Positions 1-12,213 of a stretch of 64,000 nucleotides of DNA are shown piece by piece. Made by a program: the position numbers and the translations under genes. Origin of the DNA: Allolobophora icterica. Taxonomy: Eukaryota; Annelida; Clitellata; Crassiclitellata; Lumbricidae. Location of the stretch: assembly GCA_963556255.1 (NCBI GenBank), contig OY744612.1:24271692-24335691 (forward strand), written 5' to 3'. The notes beneath the pieces were generated by a model. The model did no database searches. It worked only from the letters and a program-made list of their open reading frames with translations, and was not told the DNA's origin. Numbering within the stretch: the first letter of the stretch is position 1; each line of letters begins with the position of its first letter.

Positions 1-85
1 CGTAATGTAAGTTACTCTAAACCAATGTACTATGTAATCTACAGTATTCTTAATCTAACATAATCCATATAATCCAGTGTATACT

Positions 86-430
86 CAAGGTGAAAATTGT
101 CGTGGAGGTTCCAACCCCCTAGTCTTTCTTAGGACCCCCCAGTTAAGACTTCATTGCACACCCCAGGGGGTCGTTTCCAACCCCTCAGTTGTGCCAGTGT
201 GATTATATTGTGCATATTTTGTAACATTTTTTTCACAATTCATTTTGTGGGTTACTAATAAAGTAATGCTCTGGTTTATTGTGAGATTTTCTGACCAAGT
301 GAATCGTATGCTAATAAATTTGGTGATGTCATCACTTTAAGGAGTTTAAGCTTTCTATATTGCTTTTTGAATTTTCTCAGTTTGCAAAATACGGATAAAA
401 TATTCAACTCCACATGGATCAAACTCATCA
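86..430 (+). repeat. Dispersed repeat, copy 1 (inverted partner at 18760-19445)
   Basis: The block from about 86 to 430 reappears as reverse complement near 18760-19445. Shared landmarks are the ACCCCCTAGTCTTTCTTAGG segment, the CACACCCCAGGGGGTCGTTT segment and TTGATCCATGTGGAGTTGAA on the other strand. The second copy is longer because it carries extra sequence, including a nested hAT-type element. Class not recognised. Confidence 0.75.
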
Positions 431-2001
431 AAGTCTAACACCTCCAGTATTTTTCTACAATTCTAAGACTGAGTGTACTGTTATCTATTCCAATCCAATG
501 TAATGTAATCCATTATAAGCGGTAATGACTTCTGTGGTAAGAGGAACTAATGGACAAGGCATTGGGAGATGGCAGCACATCAAAGCCTAACCAAAGGGCA
601 AGTCAAAATTCCAGAAGGTGAGTCCAATGGGACATTGGATACGCTGGATGGAAGAGATAAGTCTGGAGACTAATTGCTTCTATACACTGGAAGTAATATC
701 TGCAGTTTATGCTTGGTATAAATCTTGTTGCCAATGCTCATGTTATACAAGTTGTGAAATTATATTTCAAGTTCCTGTCATCCTTGTCATCCGGATGATA
801 GCGTGCCACTAATGCAAGTAAATCGACTTCGATATCAGGTACTGTACATCCACTATGAATAAATTCATAGATAGCAGATAAACAAATGAATACAGATGAG
901 TCTGCTTTAGACACTCTGCCACTCTGTTACAGCTAAATTTACGAGTCTTTCTGCAAGATTGGTAGAGTATGAAGGTATCTGAATAAAAGCATATTCATTC
1001 TGTCAAATTATTCACATTTGTCTTGCGTATACGACTATACGTGAGTATTGCGTTCAAGAAGGCACTCAGCCTTAGACAAAAGCCACTGAGGTTCTGTGTA
1101 GTTCAACAATGCTCCTAAATCCCATCATAAACTGCAGAAATTAATGCATGGCTTAGAGATAAAAGCCTTCACTGGGTTTTACCTATGTATCAGAGGTTTT
1201 AACCTCAGTGAATGCATGAATGTCCCTACCAGTCGTTAGGTTGTTAAGTGCCCTTGTAACGGCATGTGCTGTGTTAGGGCGCTGTAGAAATTGACGCATT
1301 CATCATCAATTATGTATGTAAGTATGCACACATGCATTTATGAATGTAGGTACGTATTTCTGTATCATTGTTTACGCCCTCACAAATATGCTCACAACAG
1401 AGTGATCTCAGTTAACTTCAAATGACAGACAGTGGATTTGAACCCAGACTGTAGAGGTGAAAGGCTGATAAGTGAACTGTTCAGCCACTGTGTTATCTCC
1501 ATTGAAGTGTTTATCTTGTTGGGTTATAAGCCCAATTGTAATTGTAATTAGTAACTTCTATCGTGCCCGGTCTCTAATGCACAAGGCATCATCCAACATG
1601 CCATGTAACAACACCTGGAACTGTGCCGTCGGTTTATGCCTTGTGAATTAAATACCGGCACAATAGAAATTACTAATTAATAAAATTTAATAAAATTTTA
1701 AATGTGTGATCTATTGCTGGATTCATTTATTTTTTACTCATCTGAGGTCAAATAATCCCTCAAACATTCATATGTTTATTCTTGTTAGTCATTAATAAAA
1801 AAGTTGTACACTAAGCAGAGAATAATAATCCCTTGAGATAAAAAATGTCCAGAGACTATTAAGAACACTTGGAACTGCTACTTCCTTTCAAGGTTTGACA
1901 AAGAAATTATTAATTTTACATACCACAGTTTTGAGTCCCTACACACAATGGTGCTAGAAATATCAAACAGCAAAAACGAATAAAGTACACTAAAAGCAAA
2001 C
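431..2001. other. Gene-free stretch: likely dynein intron with one small palindromic element
   Basis: No convincing exon was found here on either strand. It lies 3' of the last recognised dynein exon (minus strand) and is therefore probably intronic. It contains the palindromic element at 1545-1679 and a weak tRNA-like B-box (minus strand, near 1430-1445). Confidence 0.5.
1545..1679. mobile_element. Short palindromic MITE-like element
   Basis: The left end TAATTAGTAACTTCTATCGT and the right end (reverse complement TAATTAGTAATTTCTATTGT) form an inverted repeat of about 26 bp enclosing about 85 bp. Only a few mismatches separate the arms. Superfamily not determined. Confidence 0.55.
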
Positions 2002-2034
2002 CTTTTCAAGGATAAACTGATGGCGGCCATCCAT
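2002..2034 (-). CDS. Dynein heavy chain-like gene, fourth recognised exon
   Basis: Eleven codons (MDGRHQFILEK) between an acceptor TTTCCAG and a weak donor AAG|GTTTGC on the minus strand, phase 0 at both ends. Joined after the exon at 5370-5474 it gives RRMA-MDGRHQFILEK. This resembles the N-terminal ALLDARHNYLF segment of outer-arm dynein heavy chains DNAH5/DNAH8. Reading past the donor hits a stop within four codons, so splicing is required. The next exon is not recognised in the window. The exon is very short, so confidence rests on phase and motif. Confidence 0.5.
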
Positions 2035-2214
2035 CTGGAAACAAAATAATTCATCAGTTAAATCACTAAATCATTATGGAATCAACAATTCAGTAAACAA
2101 AATAATATCAATAATGAAATTATCCATTGAGCATTCAAATTTAACTCTTTAACGACGAGACGGATTAGTTTACCATACATTTTAGTGCATGTTCATCACT
2201 AAAGTGTTCATCAC

Positions 2215-2295
2215 TAAAATTCGAGCGCCTCTGAATAGTTCACACTGTGAGAGGCGCTTTATAAATTCTCAGATACCATACCATACCATACCATA
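2215..2295 (+). repeat. SINE/LINE 3' tail (GGCGCTxTATAAAT type)
   Basis: A GAGCGCCTCTGAATAG... GAGAGGCGCTTTATAAAT hairpin-like tail is followed by short (CCATA)n repeats. The same tail occurs near 5010-5090, 14091-14113, 34900-34945 and 35711-35755, and inverted near 21240, 41684 and 61165. Confidence 0.6.
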
Positions 2296-2975
2296 AAGTG
2301 TTAATCAACTGACAGCAGCAGTGTGTCATGTCCCAGTTAAGGTAGTTGGACATTTTAAAGGACATCTATCTTTAGTGCCACCTCAATTCAATTTCAGCCT
2401 GCATACTCCTAGGGTATGACTTTTGGTTTCCCCAACTTATTGGATTTTGACTAGACTTTGAATTGATTACAATACAGTGTTTGACAATGGAAGTCATAGA
2501 GTCAATCTAATGCTCAGGGCAGACTATATGAAGTTCTGCGCATTTCAGCAGCCAATTTGGTCTTTGATTCAGGAATAGTGTAATTCATATAAATATTAAC
2601 ATTGAAATATTAATCATGTGCTGACCAATTTGAGCTTCTATCTAACAGTGATTGACCAAATTAAACCATAAATGACCTAACTCATTCTGTCCAGTTGTAA
2701 TAAATTATAAACACTACAATAACCTAATAAGTTTGCATCAACTTTGAATTTCTAATACTGCACATAGGTATTGCCCCAACTACAATAAAATGTCCCCAAC
2801 AAGGGTGCCACTAAATCACTTAAACCAAATGAGTTAGGCAGCTTTGTGTAATTAGCATGGTGTTATGTAAATTAGCTGCTGGACCACACTGAGATGAGAA
2901 TCAATGAGCTACAGAAAATGGGTTAATGGACGCAAGTAAGGCTCCAGTTCATCCCCTTAGTATCACACAATAACA

Positions 2976-2991
2976 ATGTGTCCCACTGGTG

Positions 2992-3023
<32 letters not shown>

Positions 3024-3330
3024 CCTGTGTTTCTGTTAATATGTCTCTGCATCTTTATATGTGTTGTGTGTTTGTCAGTCTGCCTAGCTGTGTTGTCTGT
3101 CTCTAAGTTTGCATATCTTCAACAGTTTTCTGTGATTTGGTCTGTATTTCTCTTCAATGATCCATAGGCAGTGCTCCTTAGGCAATATCTCCTGTCTGTC
3201 TGTCTGTCTTCTTGCATATTCTCCAAGCAAAATCTCACGCTACCTCAGTATTTGTGTGCATCTACGCCGTCTGTCTGTCTGTTGACTATGTGTCTGTCTC
3301 TGTCTCTCTATCTTTCTCTCTTGCTTTCTC
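2976..3330. repeat. (TGTC)n simple-repeat region
   Basis: Imperfect TGTC/CTGT runs at 2991-3020 and again at 3190-3320. The open reading frame across it is a by-product of the repeat. Confidence 0.85.
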
Positions 3331-3564
3331 TGTCTGCCTAAATCCAAATAAAACAGCCAAATGAAAACTCTTTATCTAGGTTGGGCTGAATTATATCTGT
3401 AATCTCCTGAGCACATTGTAGTTTAATTGTGGGTACATATATACAATGCTTACAACAGCTGCACAGATACCTGCACAAGTTGGTGTTAAATACATACAAA
3501 TATACACAGCAGCTACATTCAACAACATCAATACAAATCAAAACACTTGTTTAATTCTATAAAT

Positions 3565-4225
3565 CTGTATATATATATATATATACATATATATACATTA
3601 CATATCAAGCATTACTATAGTAAATATATATAATATCAATATACATTCAAATTTCCATACATTACACAAACATTATACATACACCAGAAACTTATTATGG
3701 TGTATTTGGGAGACATGTTATTTTATCCTGAAGTCATTTCCAGTTGCTAAACTAAATCAGTGGAGCTGTCCCAGCAGCATTATACGTCAGAACTATTGTC
3801 ATAATGAGGTGCGCCGTAATGGAGTGGCTCATTGCAACAGAACCCCAACTGGCTGATCAATCTCAAAAACTGATTATCATGAACACTTCTAAAGACAGAA
3901 TATAATTGTGAATGCAAAACTACAGTGTCCATAATACATGACATTTATCATAGCACTCCAGATGGAAAGGATTTCTCACCTGCCCTGCTATGCCATGGCC
4001 ATAACAGCCCATCTACTTACATGTATTTGTAGATATGTAGCTGTCAGTATGTACATGTGTATGTATGTATGTATGTATGTACTGATATGTATATATTCCT
4101 GCACATGCGCATGTATGTACCTGGTTATTATTCATACAGTGTCTTTAAAGAAACTTGCACAGGTGTACTATATAATATGAATATATATATATATACATTG
4201 CATATTTATATATATATATAAAATG

Positions 4226-4259
<34 letters not shown>

Positions 4260-4262
4260 TGT
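3565..4262. repeat. AT/GTAT microsatellite cluster
   Basis: TA runs at about 3570-3600 and 4180-4260, and a GTAT run at 4060-4080. No exon-like sequence is seen. It lies inside the long intron between the dynein exons at 2034 and 5370. Confidence 0.7.
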
Positions 4263-4458
4263 ACATATCCATTTATATCCATCTGTTATTCCTGTCCAAA
4301 CAGAAAGTAATTTAAACATAGAAAAGTAGCACATGTCATCTGTCACGTAATAATTGAACTGTTAGCAGAGACTGGGTGCTTTCTTAGTTTCTCAGAACAG
4401 AACAAGAGCTCAAAAGCAGCACCTTCTACTTAACTCAACAATACAGAGCCCTGTAATG

Positions 4459-4760
4459 CATTGTTTCTTAAACTTTCGGATGCTGCGGACCGGTAATTGC
4501 TTTACAAGCCATTTCGCGGACCGGTGCTTAACAACATCAGCTTACATGTTTGACAAGTTATATTAAAAGTTAGATTCATATAACATTGTCACTGTTTATA
4601 ACAACTATACTGTTGATACTGTTGCCAATTTAAAACGACTATTATACATTTTAGCGAATAAATTGAAAAATTTTGAATGTTTAACGACTCTTTCATGGAC
4701 CGGTGACCAGAGCTCCGCGGACTGGTGCCGGTCCGCGGACCACCACTTTAAGAACCGCTG
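4459..4760. mobile_element. Non-autonomous hAT-type element (TTCTTAAA end family)
   Basis: The ends are CATTGTTTCTTAAACTTT on the left and the reverse complement CAGCGGTTCTTAAAGTGG on the right. The interior is rich in CGGACCGG. Flanks CTGTAATG and CTGCAATG match at 7 of 8 positions, as expected for an old 8-bp hAT target duplication. Confidence 0.7.
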
Positions 4761-5004
4761 CTGCAATGCATATTGACCATACAAAGACAATAGTGTGCTG
4801 TCAAATTATTTACAGTACCGGTAAGTGGTTGCTCATTCAAGCATTTATGAATCTATGCTTTTGAGATCCAGCAAGAGCTTCAGGTTATGGTAGGCGTCAG
4901 TTATGTTAAGACAATAGAACTTTGTCTTTGTACGCATGTATGAATGTTGACAATGAAAGGTGTGGCGCTTCGCGTGAAACACCGTGTTACTTTTCTCTAT
5001 GATC

Positions 5005-5092
5005 AGGCCTGGCTCGGGAGCGCCTCTGAGTAGAACTCTTGAAGAGGCGCTATATAAATATTATGATTGATTGATTGATTGAATGTATGTAT
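5005..5092 (+). repeat. SINE/LINE 3' tail with (ATTG)n
   Basis: GGGAGCGCCTCTGAGTAG ... GAAGAGGCGCTATATAAAT followed by ATTGATTGATTG. This is the same tail family as at 2215-2295, better preserved. Confidence 0.65.
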
Positions 5093-5369
5093 TGTATTGT
5101 CTTTCAAAACTTGTAAAGCGCCTCTGTCCAGTGCCCACCAATCAGAGGCATACGGTAGGTATACGAATGTTTAAGAATGACACAGGCGCTGGAACACATA
5201 CCTAACAAATCTAAGAAGACACATCTCAACAAAAGATAAGATTACAATCTGTTCTCATCACCAGTTAAGTTTAATCTGCATGCAGGTGAACTGGTGCTGC
5301 ATAAATTACCAATTTTGAAATTACAATACTTTACAGTGGAACACATTGACGTGTATTAAAACTGCTTAC

Positions 5370-5474
5370 TGCCATCCGTCTCTCATCCCTGTTGGCTCTA
5401 AGCTGCTTCTGGAGCTCTTTGGTAGCTTCCGCAGACAGCACGAGGCTCTTCCTCTTTGACGGTTGCGGTGGTTG
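5370..5474 (-). CDS. Dynein heavy chain-like gene, third exon
   Basis: The minus-strand acceptor GTCTCCTAG is followed by 35 codons, starting QPPQPSKRKSLVLSAE and ending RDERRMA, then donor GTAAGC. Phase is 0 at both ends. The basic SKRKS..L segment and the E-L-Q-K-Q-L helix resemble the variable N-terminal extension upstream of the DNAH8-type DARHxY motif. Splicing to 5964-6031 upstream and 2002-2034 downstream keeps one open frame. Confidence 0.6.
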
Positions 5475-5963
5475 CTAGGAGACAGACATTCAAGCAATAA
5501 TCTCATCAGCATCTATTCATCTTTTTCATTCCAAAGCTAATGCACCTTGAATCATCATCACACTCTGACAACTACATGTACAACTGTAGCTAATGTTCTG
5601 TGTTCTGTTCATCATCATCATCTGTTACAATGACATTTATTGTGATAGTATTGAACCTTAGGCAGCCCTACAAAGCGGGATTTTTATCCCTTCTGGGTCT
5701 CCTTTTGTTGCAAATGCTGATACTGCTATGTTATACTGCTCTGTTTTCAAACTGCTTCAATACAGGATTTCATTGATTGATTGATTGAAGTGTCAGCAAA
5801 TGACTTGCATTAATAAAAACTGTTTAACTGCTTACTTTTCTCACAACAGCACACAGGAATTCTTCAAATCGAGAACTATCCTAACCAGAATTTTCCATCA
5901 GGCTGCATAACTTTGTAGTTATCTTAATTTACCTACTCTATATCTCTACTTCTTCATACTCAC

Positions 5964-6031
5964 CATTTTCTGAGGAACTGAGGCCCTACGTTGCCTTTCC
6001 TTTCCTCCTTCCTCTTTGCCTTCCTTTCCAT
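5964..6031 (-). CDS. Dynein heavy chain-like gene, second exon
   Basis: 68 nt between the minus-strand acceptor AATTTTAG and donor ATG|GTGAGT. It enters in phase 1 and leaves in phase 0, exactly as needed to join 10021-10126 to 5370-5474. It encodes a charged linker, DGKEGKEEGGKERQRR, then ASVPQKM. The acceptor has only a modest pyrimidine tract. Confidence 0.6.
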
Positions 6032-7845
6032 CTAAAATTACAGTCAACTTCAAATAACACCATTCATGACATATGCCAATTAATAATTAATACTTACAAG
6101 AAGAGTTTCTAAGAGCCGAGGGATTTTTTTTACCTCGGGCGAAAAAACTTATAAGAATAATTCATTTGTAATACTATAATAAATAAATCACATAATATAT
6201 AGTATGTCATATAGTATATATCAAACAAGGAATTAATTCACATATATATGCAAATTCAGAATTCATGAAAATAATAATAACCTTCATGGTATTGATGCAT
6301 TGCTGGTACATAGACACATTTCAAACTGCATCTGCCTTTGTATTAGGGGTTCAAACCCAATGCATTATTTAAACTGACATAGCAACACTGTGTATGTGTA
6401 ATTCATAAGCAAAGGTTATCTGGCTGCTGGCTTGCTGTTGTCACGTTTGCGCTTCAGCCAAATATCCATCAACATCAGAATCCACATCTCTGAGGACTAA
6501 CGCTGATCGAGGTGTCTAATACATGAGCAAATACATTACGTCATGTACACATTGTACACTCACGTGCAGTGGCCTTTTCTTTGGCCTTAGCTGCGCAACC
6601 AGCTCACCACACTACATGATCTAGTGCAGTCATTTTTGGTGGTGGTGTGGTGGTGGTGGTGGTGGTGGTGTGGATTGAAACTTATAACCCCGGGCAACGC
6701 CGGGTAAACCAGCTAGTGATGATATATAAAATAATGATATTATTAAGATATGATTAATACCCAATACTCCAATTTCAGACTACATTACTTTTTACTCATG
6801 TATTATATATATAAAAGCACATATGTTAGATATATGTGTGAACGTTCATGACGTAATGAAACTTATCTATTTTTCTGCGATAGAAAACAAATTTATTTAC
6901 AGCAGCACCGATAAACTAGCTTAAATCTGGACTCGTTGGTGCTCCCAACTTATCATAATGTTATTCAATTACCCATTTAATTTTATCCACACGAACAATG
7001 CCAAAGAGACATCGTGAACACAAAAGCATTGGCTACGGACAATGTCGTCATGAATAAATTGATGCGCCGCAGACAATAAATGAATACAGATGGCTCTGCA
7101 GTGGACAAAAGCAAGATTCACAAACACAACAGCACTGCAACAACCGTTCCTTATCGTCCGCCAACAAATTGCCAATATCATATCATATGCCAGAACCCGA
7201 AGCCGGGGAACAAAGACAAGAACAATGCACCGCTTTCACAATACGCCACTTTAACAGTGGCAGTAATTTATTATTCCAGATATACAATTATATAATGTCT
7301 TTGCAGAGTTTCGTGCATAGTTTCTGTATTTATTTAAAAGAATTCTGCTATTTTATGGTCTCATGTAAATTACCTGAATTTCAATTAATTAAACATGGAA
7401 TTTTGCACTCAATATAAGTCTGTTCATTATGCTTAATCTGCCGACTTTCACATCTTCTGCACTGAATTTGCATATAAGCCATTTTAAATTTACGTGTACT
7501 GTGCTGCAAAATTCTGACCAGACTGACTCTCATTCTTGGTTTGTGAATTCGTTTTATTCAACCACAGCAGCAATCAGCTGAAGTCTCATATGTACCACGT
7601 TAAATATGTTATGAAAGCGGTGTTCGAGGCACGAGATCAACACCAATGGCTGTGAAGCCACATACTGAGAAAAGAGAATGCAGGTGTCTGGAGATAAGGT
7701 GACATCACGTTAGACTAGACTTCATTACTGTCATGTTAAGCTAGTTTTGGTTCCCAACAACGCAATGATTTTCGTCCTCTTCTGCCGTTCTTCAGGCATC
7801 AAATCCAATCAAACCCCTTCAGTTTTCACCTTCGGTTATCTACAG
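6032..7845. other. Gene-free intronic stretch
   Basis: This is intron between dynein exons 1 and 2. Apart from the possible Helitron end near 6717, no coding exon, tRNA or clear repeat is seen. Overlapping open frames at 6969-7417 have no recognisable domain. Confidence 0.4.
6640..6717 (+). mobile_element. Candidate Helitron 3' end preceded by (GGT)n
   Basis: After a GGTGGT repeat, the sequence CCCGGGCAACGCCGGG forms a 5-bp GC hairpin (stem CCCGG/CCGGG) at 6689-6704. It is followed eight bases later by CTAG (6713-6716) and then T. A GC-rich hairpin shortly before CTRR|T is the hallmark of a Helitron 3' terminus. The 5' TC end was not identified with confidence (a TCTAAGAGCC near 6113 is possible). 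Confidence 0.45.
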
Positions 7846-8186
7846 CAGTGGTTCCCAAACTTCTCTGGGTCGCGACCCACTTGTGAATATCTTGACAGTC
7901 TCTATACCCACTATGTAAAATTAAGCATTGTGTACTAAAATTTGCATCGTAAATTGGCATCGAAATATGCGAATTTACGTACGGCGTTTAGAAATTTAAA
8001 GTATTAAAATGAAACTTAGGTAAAAAAATAGTTAACAATTTATTGCAATCAAGCTAGTTATAGCCCAAACATAGCCAAATGCTGTTGCTCCGAAAAAATA
8101 TAAGTTTCTGCAAAAAATTTGGCAACCCACTTGCCAGAGCTTCGCGACCCACTTTTGGGTTGCGACCCACAGTTTGGGAAACGCTG
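7846..8186. mobile_element. Non-autonomous hAT-type element (GGTTCCCAAAC family)
   Basis: The 341-bp element begins CAGTGGTTCCCAAACTT and ends AGTTTGGGAAACGCTG, giving inverted ends of about 16 bp with a few mismatches. Perfect 8-bp direct repeats ATCTACAG flank it at 7838-7845 and 8187-8194. Internal GCGACCCAC motifs near both ends look like subterminal transposase sites. Confidence 0.85.
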
Positions 8187-8194
8187 ATCTACAG

Positions 8195-10020
8195 GGTCCA
8201 GTCATTCAGCAGTCCATAAGCTGTATTTAGTTCATACTTCGTTCTTGTATATTCCATTTGTATTGTACTGTATTTGTATCTATTGTACGTTTATTTATTT
8301 TTACTTGAGGCAGAAAATAATGATCCCCAGGATTTCAATGTTCAGAAAAATGAAGAAAAATCACCTGGAGTGGCTAGATTATTTTAATTGTATTTTCTGT
8401 TTATTGTACTTTATTTAACACATTGTATTTATTTATCTACACTTACTGCCTTCTTATTTTACTGTGTTTCTATTAATGATATTAAGGTTTATTAAACTGT
8501 ACACATTTAATGTAATTTTACTTATTGTATTCATTTTTAATGTATTTAATTTGTTGCACTGTTATTTGTTGTACTGTATTTTAAAAATTTATTTGACCAA
8601 TACAAATCATGTACAATTTATTTTGTCTATACAATGTATTGTATACCAGTTTTTTTACTATACCTAAATTTACTCTTTCAATACAATGCACTGATTACTT
8701 TTAAAATTGATTCCCCCTTGGCAAGTTACCCATTCTTTGCTCCAATATAATGCATTGAGTGTGTTTAACAATGATTCCCTCTAGCCAAGCAAACCATTCT
8801 TTGGTTTTCTTATTCATCTGTTTGCATTCTGTCTTCACAATCTTCTTTGGCCATGGGCATTATTTTGTTTATTTTACTGTCTTTGCAAAGAACTCAGCAT
8901 TTGCTTATTAACTTTTCAAGCAATTTGTTCACAAGTTCTTCTATTTAGTAATGACATGTATACATACTTCATATATAGGCTGGTCAGTATAGGCCCCTAT
9001 ATCTTAAACAGTTTCTCTGATAATTAATCAGATGGTATTGTATTTCAGTTGTGTACATTGCATTTAATTGCTGGTCCAATTGTTGTCGGCCATTTACTGC
9101 ATTCTATTTACTCTCTCTTCCCATTGTATTCAAGCAAACATAGCATTGTACTCACATCTTCCATAAACTGTCATAAAGAGCAAATATCAACATGTCTTTC
9201 ATATATATATATCATCTATGTCTGAAACAGAATTACAGCCAACCCAGCCATCTAGATGTATTCAGATCTTAATTTGATTACCCTAGGGAGGGAAACCTGG
9301 TCATTCATCGTAAAATTTTGATATATTATTTTATTTCCTTGAGTCAGAAAACCAAGGGATCGCCCAGAACAGAATCTTTAGTCAGTATTCAATAGCATCA
9401 ATAAATTTTTAATTGTTTTACCTACTAGCCAAGTAATTCTTCTATCTGAGATCAATCTCTGGCAACTTGCCTGTAGACCCAAGAATTACATACTGGGGAA
9501 CCAAATTATTTACTGACAAATAAATTTGTTAATCCAGCATACAGACTTCTCAAATCGGCCATTGAAAACTACCCATAATTCATTATCTTTAAACGCTCTA
9601 CTTCTACATACACGCCCTATATAAATTTACAAAAAAAGAACACAACAATGAAATCATTATAGGGCTTCTCACACCAAAGTTAACCAGGTTTAATCATTCC
9701 AAAATATTTTCATGGCAAACCATTTTCTTCTCTAAAAGTTTTCTTTTTTATACCCTCTCACGTCAAGTCGACTCCTAAGATTTTTATTTTCATCAGTTCT
9801 CCATTCATTAGGTCTATGCAACATGTTCTTTTCCGATTACCCTACAAATCTCAAATGATCAATAATATTCTAATACTAAAATTATATAAATAATCACAAT
9901 AAGACCAGCTCAGATCAACACACGACTGTTAAAGAACATTCCAGAAATCAAGCATCGCTGTTAAATTACACCATTAACTAAATTTAATCGAAAACATCTA
10001 AATGAATCACAGCATATTAC
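8195..10020. other. AT-rich intronic stretch without recognised features
   Basis: AT-rich sequence between the hAT element and the first dynein exon. Nothing coding or RNA-like was recognised. Short open frames (for example 8464-8667) are low-complexity hydrophobic readings of AT-rich DNA. Confidence 0.4.
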
Positions 10021-10126
10021 CTTTCTGTGGAGACGAGATCAGCGGAGGCGCGATATCTCCTCCGTCCGTCTCGTCCGAAAAGTTGACCATTCGTTTCGTC
10101 TCTTTCGAGTCTTCGGCGTTCGCCAT
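10021..10126 (-). CDS. Axonemal dynein heavy chain-like (DNAH5/DNAH8 type), first coding exon
   Basis: The minus-strand ATG at 10126 (context GCACGATGG) opens 35 codons plus one base before donor AAAG|GTAATA. The protein starts MANAEDSKETKRMVNFSDE and continues TDGGDIAPPLISSPQK. It splices in phase 1 to 5964-6031, then 5370-5474 and 2002-2034, giving about 105 residues in one frame. The segment SKRKS..L, a basic helix and MDGRHQFILEK are what I compare with the N-terminus of outer-arm dynein gamma-type heavy chains, which power ciliary beating. That assignment is by memory of the family and rests on a short motif. The splice structure itself is strongly self-consistent. Upstream (10482-10495) is an X-box-like motif of the kind bound by RFX factors at ciliary genes. 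Confidence 0.6.
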
Positions 10127-10481
10127 CGTGCCGCTTTCCCAGCTGTTTTGCAGCAAATGTCTTTAGCCTTAGCTTTAGCGCAAAACTTTACTTATACAGA
10201 AGTTTGGAGATTTAAAAAAAAGTTTAATAACATCTTACACGAGAATCACTGCAGTCCACACACAATGTATCAAGGCGCGGAGCCGCGGAGCTTATAGTTC
10301 TCGAGTCTAAATTCGTAGTTTTACTAACGATCTCTTAGTAGCTCAAAAGCAAGCAGCAAGGTTTGTCGAAAAGTGTTATAATTCTCGACTTTGTCTTCTG
10401 AAATACAAAGAAATAAACGACTGCAAATGTAGGACTGTTTCGTCTGCGGATTACGCCGCACGGCGGTGCTGCGGTGTCCGA

Positions 10482-10495
10482 GTCGTCATAGCAAC
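10482..10495. promoter_or_regulatory. X-box-like (RFX) motif upstream of the dynein-like gene
   Basis: GTCGTCATAGCAAC fits the RYYNYYATRRNRAC X-box consensus at every position and lies 356 bp upstream of the dynein-like ATG, in a CpG-containing stretch. A consensus this loose is expected once or twice in 64 kb by chance, so the location is the main support. Confidence 0.45.
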
Positions 10496-10910
10496 GGCAT
10501 AACAAGTGCTCAACGCTTTCAGAAGCTGCTACTTATGCAAGCAATTGACAGAATGACTGGAGGTCTACATTCCAAGTCTGCATTCACTTATACCGAGCAC
10601 TTGATTCGATTGCAACACTCTGGGGCCACTGTACAACGCTGTTGTATACCTGCTGCCTCGACAACAGTTCAGCCCACAGCTGCCTACCTGTTTGCTAGAG
10701 CCTAGAATTACAGAGGACGGAGGAGTCAAGTGGACGTTTCGTGGCCAGTATATTCGCCTGAGCAGGTCTACGTTTCGTGAAAATGAGCTTCGATCGGTCG
10801 TCGAAATGCTTATGCAGATCCGCTTAACGAATCGTTCAACATTTCAGTCGCATTCAGTTGAGTCGAAAGCAAGGGCGGCGATCCCGGGGAACGAGTGTGG
10901 ACAAGCATGA

Positions 10911-11535
10911 TATCTACTCGAGCGTCCGGAGTGGGCGCAAGGGGGCGCCCCTGGATTTTGCAAATGTTTTATTAAAATAAAGTCTTTTGATTATTTTGAT
11001 TATTACAACAGTCCAAACACGATTTTCATTGCGAAGAAACACTTAATTATTTAGGGAAAGTCCTTGATCATCATTTATTTAAATTTTTTTCTATGCAATT
11101 TTTTTCTATGGAAAAGCGTCATTTTCCCCTCTCCAACAATTTTTGCCCCTCCTAAAAAAATTTGCGCCCCCTAAAAAATTCGTGCGGACGCGTCCCCTCC
11201 ACCTGTAACAGTAATTAAGAGGGGCTCAGTGTACAGTTGTCCCTCCCGATTTTTAAAGAAACTTTTTGATTGCCATTTTTTTTTAATAATTTGCCAGTGG
11301 ATAGGCCTACTTGACCAGTGAGTAATCTAGACGTCTTTGGGGGGGGAAAGTTCCCCCCCCAGGATTGATGTTTCCCCCAGAGGCGAGGAATATTACAATG
11401 TACAGATCATCAGGGGAGGAAAAATCCCCCCCCAGGATCGATGTGGATACATGGTTTTCCCCCCCAGAGAGATGGATTCCTAAAAAAAGGTCATCAACTT
11501 TTTTGACAGAGGAAAAAAGTAAAAAATCGGGTGAA

Positions 11536-11566
<31 letters not shown>

Positions 11567-12213
11567 ATCAACTTTTTTCGAAGATGAAAAATGGAAAAAT
11601 GTTAGAAAAGTCTTAAACTTTTTAAAGATGGAAGACAAAATTTTGTGTCAATTGTTTGCTCCCCCCAGAAACCTGGTTTCCCCTCCCAGACGAGGGGGAC
11701 TAGATTAAACACTGCTACTTGACCTCTGAAACCAGGCAATTGACACGTCAACACGTTGCCACCAACAACTAACAAATATCAATGAGTTTTGTTTATTATT
11801 ATTCTGCAGTATATTGTTTCGCACTATAGTAAATTATTTTCTCAAATCATTTTTACTCACACACTTTAGCCGTCAAAATTTTTCTTAGGCCTACACAGAA
11901 AAAGAGGTAGAAACTTTTCAGGAGAATAAATGTTGATCCACTTCAAAAGTGTCCCCACCACCTGTCAAACAAGATCACCGCCTCTGGTCAAAACCATGCT
12001 ACAGGCTTGCAGCACGAGTTCGAAAGTGAAAGTGTATAAATCAATGTCAAATAATTATCAGGTTGGAGCAGATACTTCATTGTATCTAAAAAAAATATAT
12101 ATGAAACAGAGGGCGACGAGGGAACAAAAGAGCAGAAATGCCGACTCTGTGTATGGTTCAATTCAGCCTGATCTGAGATGATGTGAGATCTGGCACTTAT
12201 AATCTGAGATCTG
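10911..12213. repeat. Mosaic of G-run/C-run transposon debris
   Basis: The stretch carries repeated C7-9/G7-9 blocks, a poly-A run (about 11541-11562) and two copies of AAAGGTCATCAACTTTTTT. That phrase recurs in the elements at 27172-27492 and 57373-57727. The segment CACCTGTCAAACAAGATCA at about 11958-11976 matches the family at 15568-15827. It looks like decayed hAT-type elements; individual boundaries were not resolved. Confidence 0.5.
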
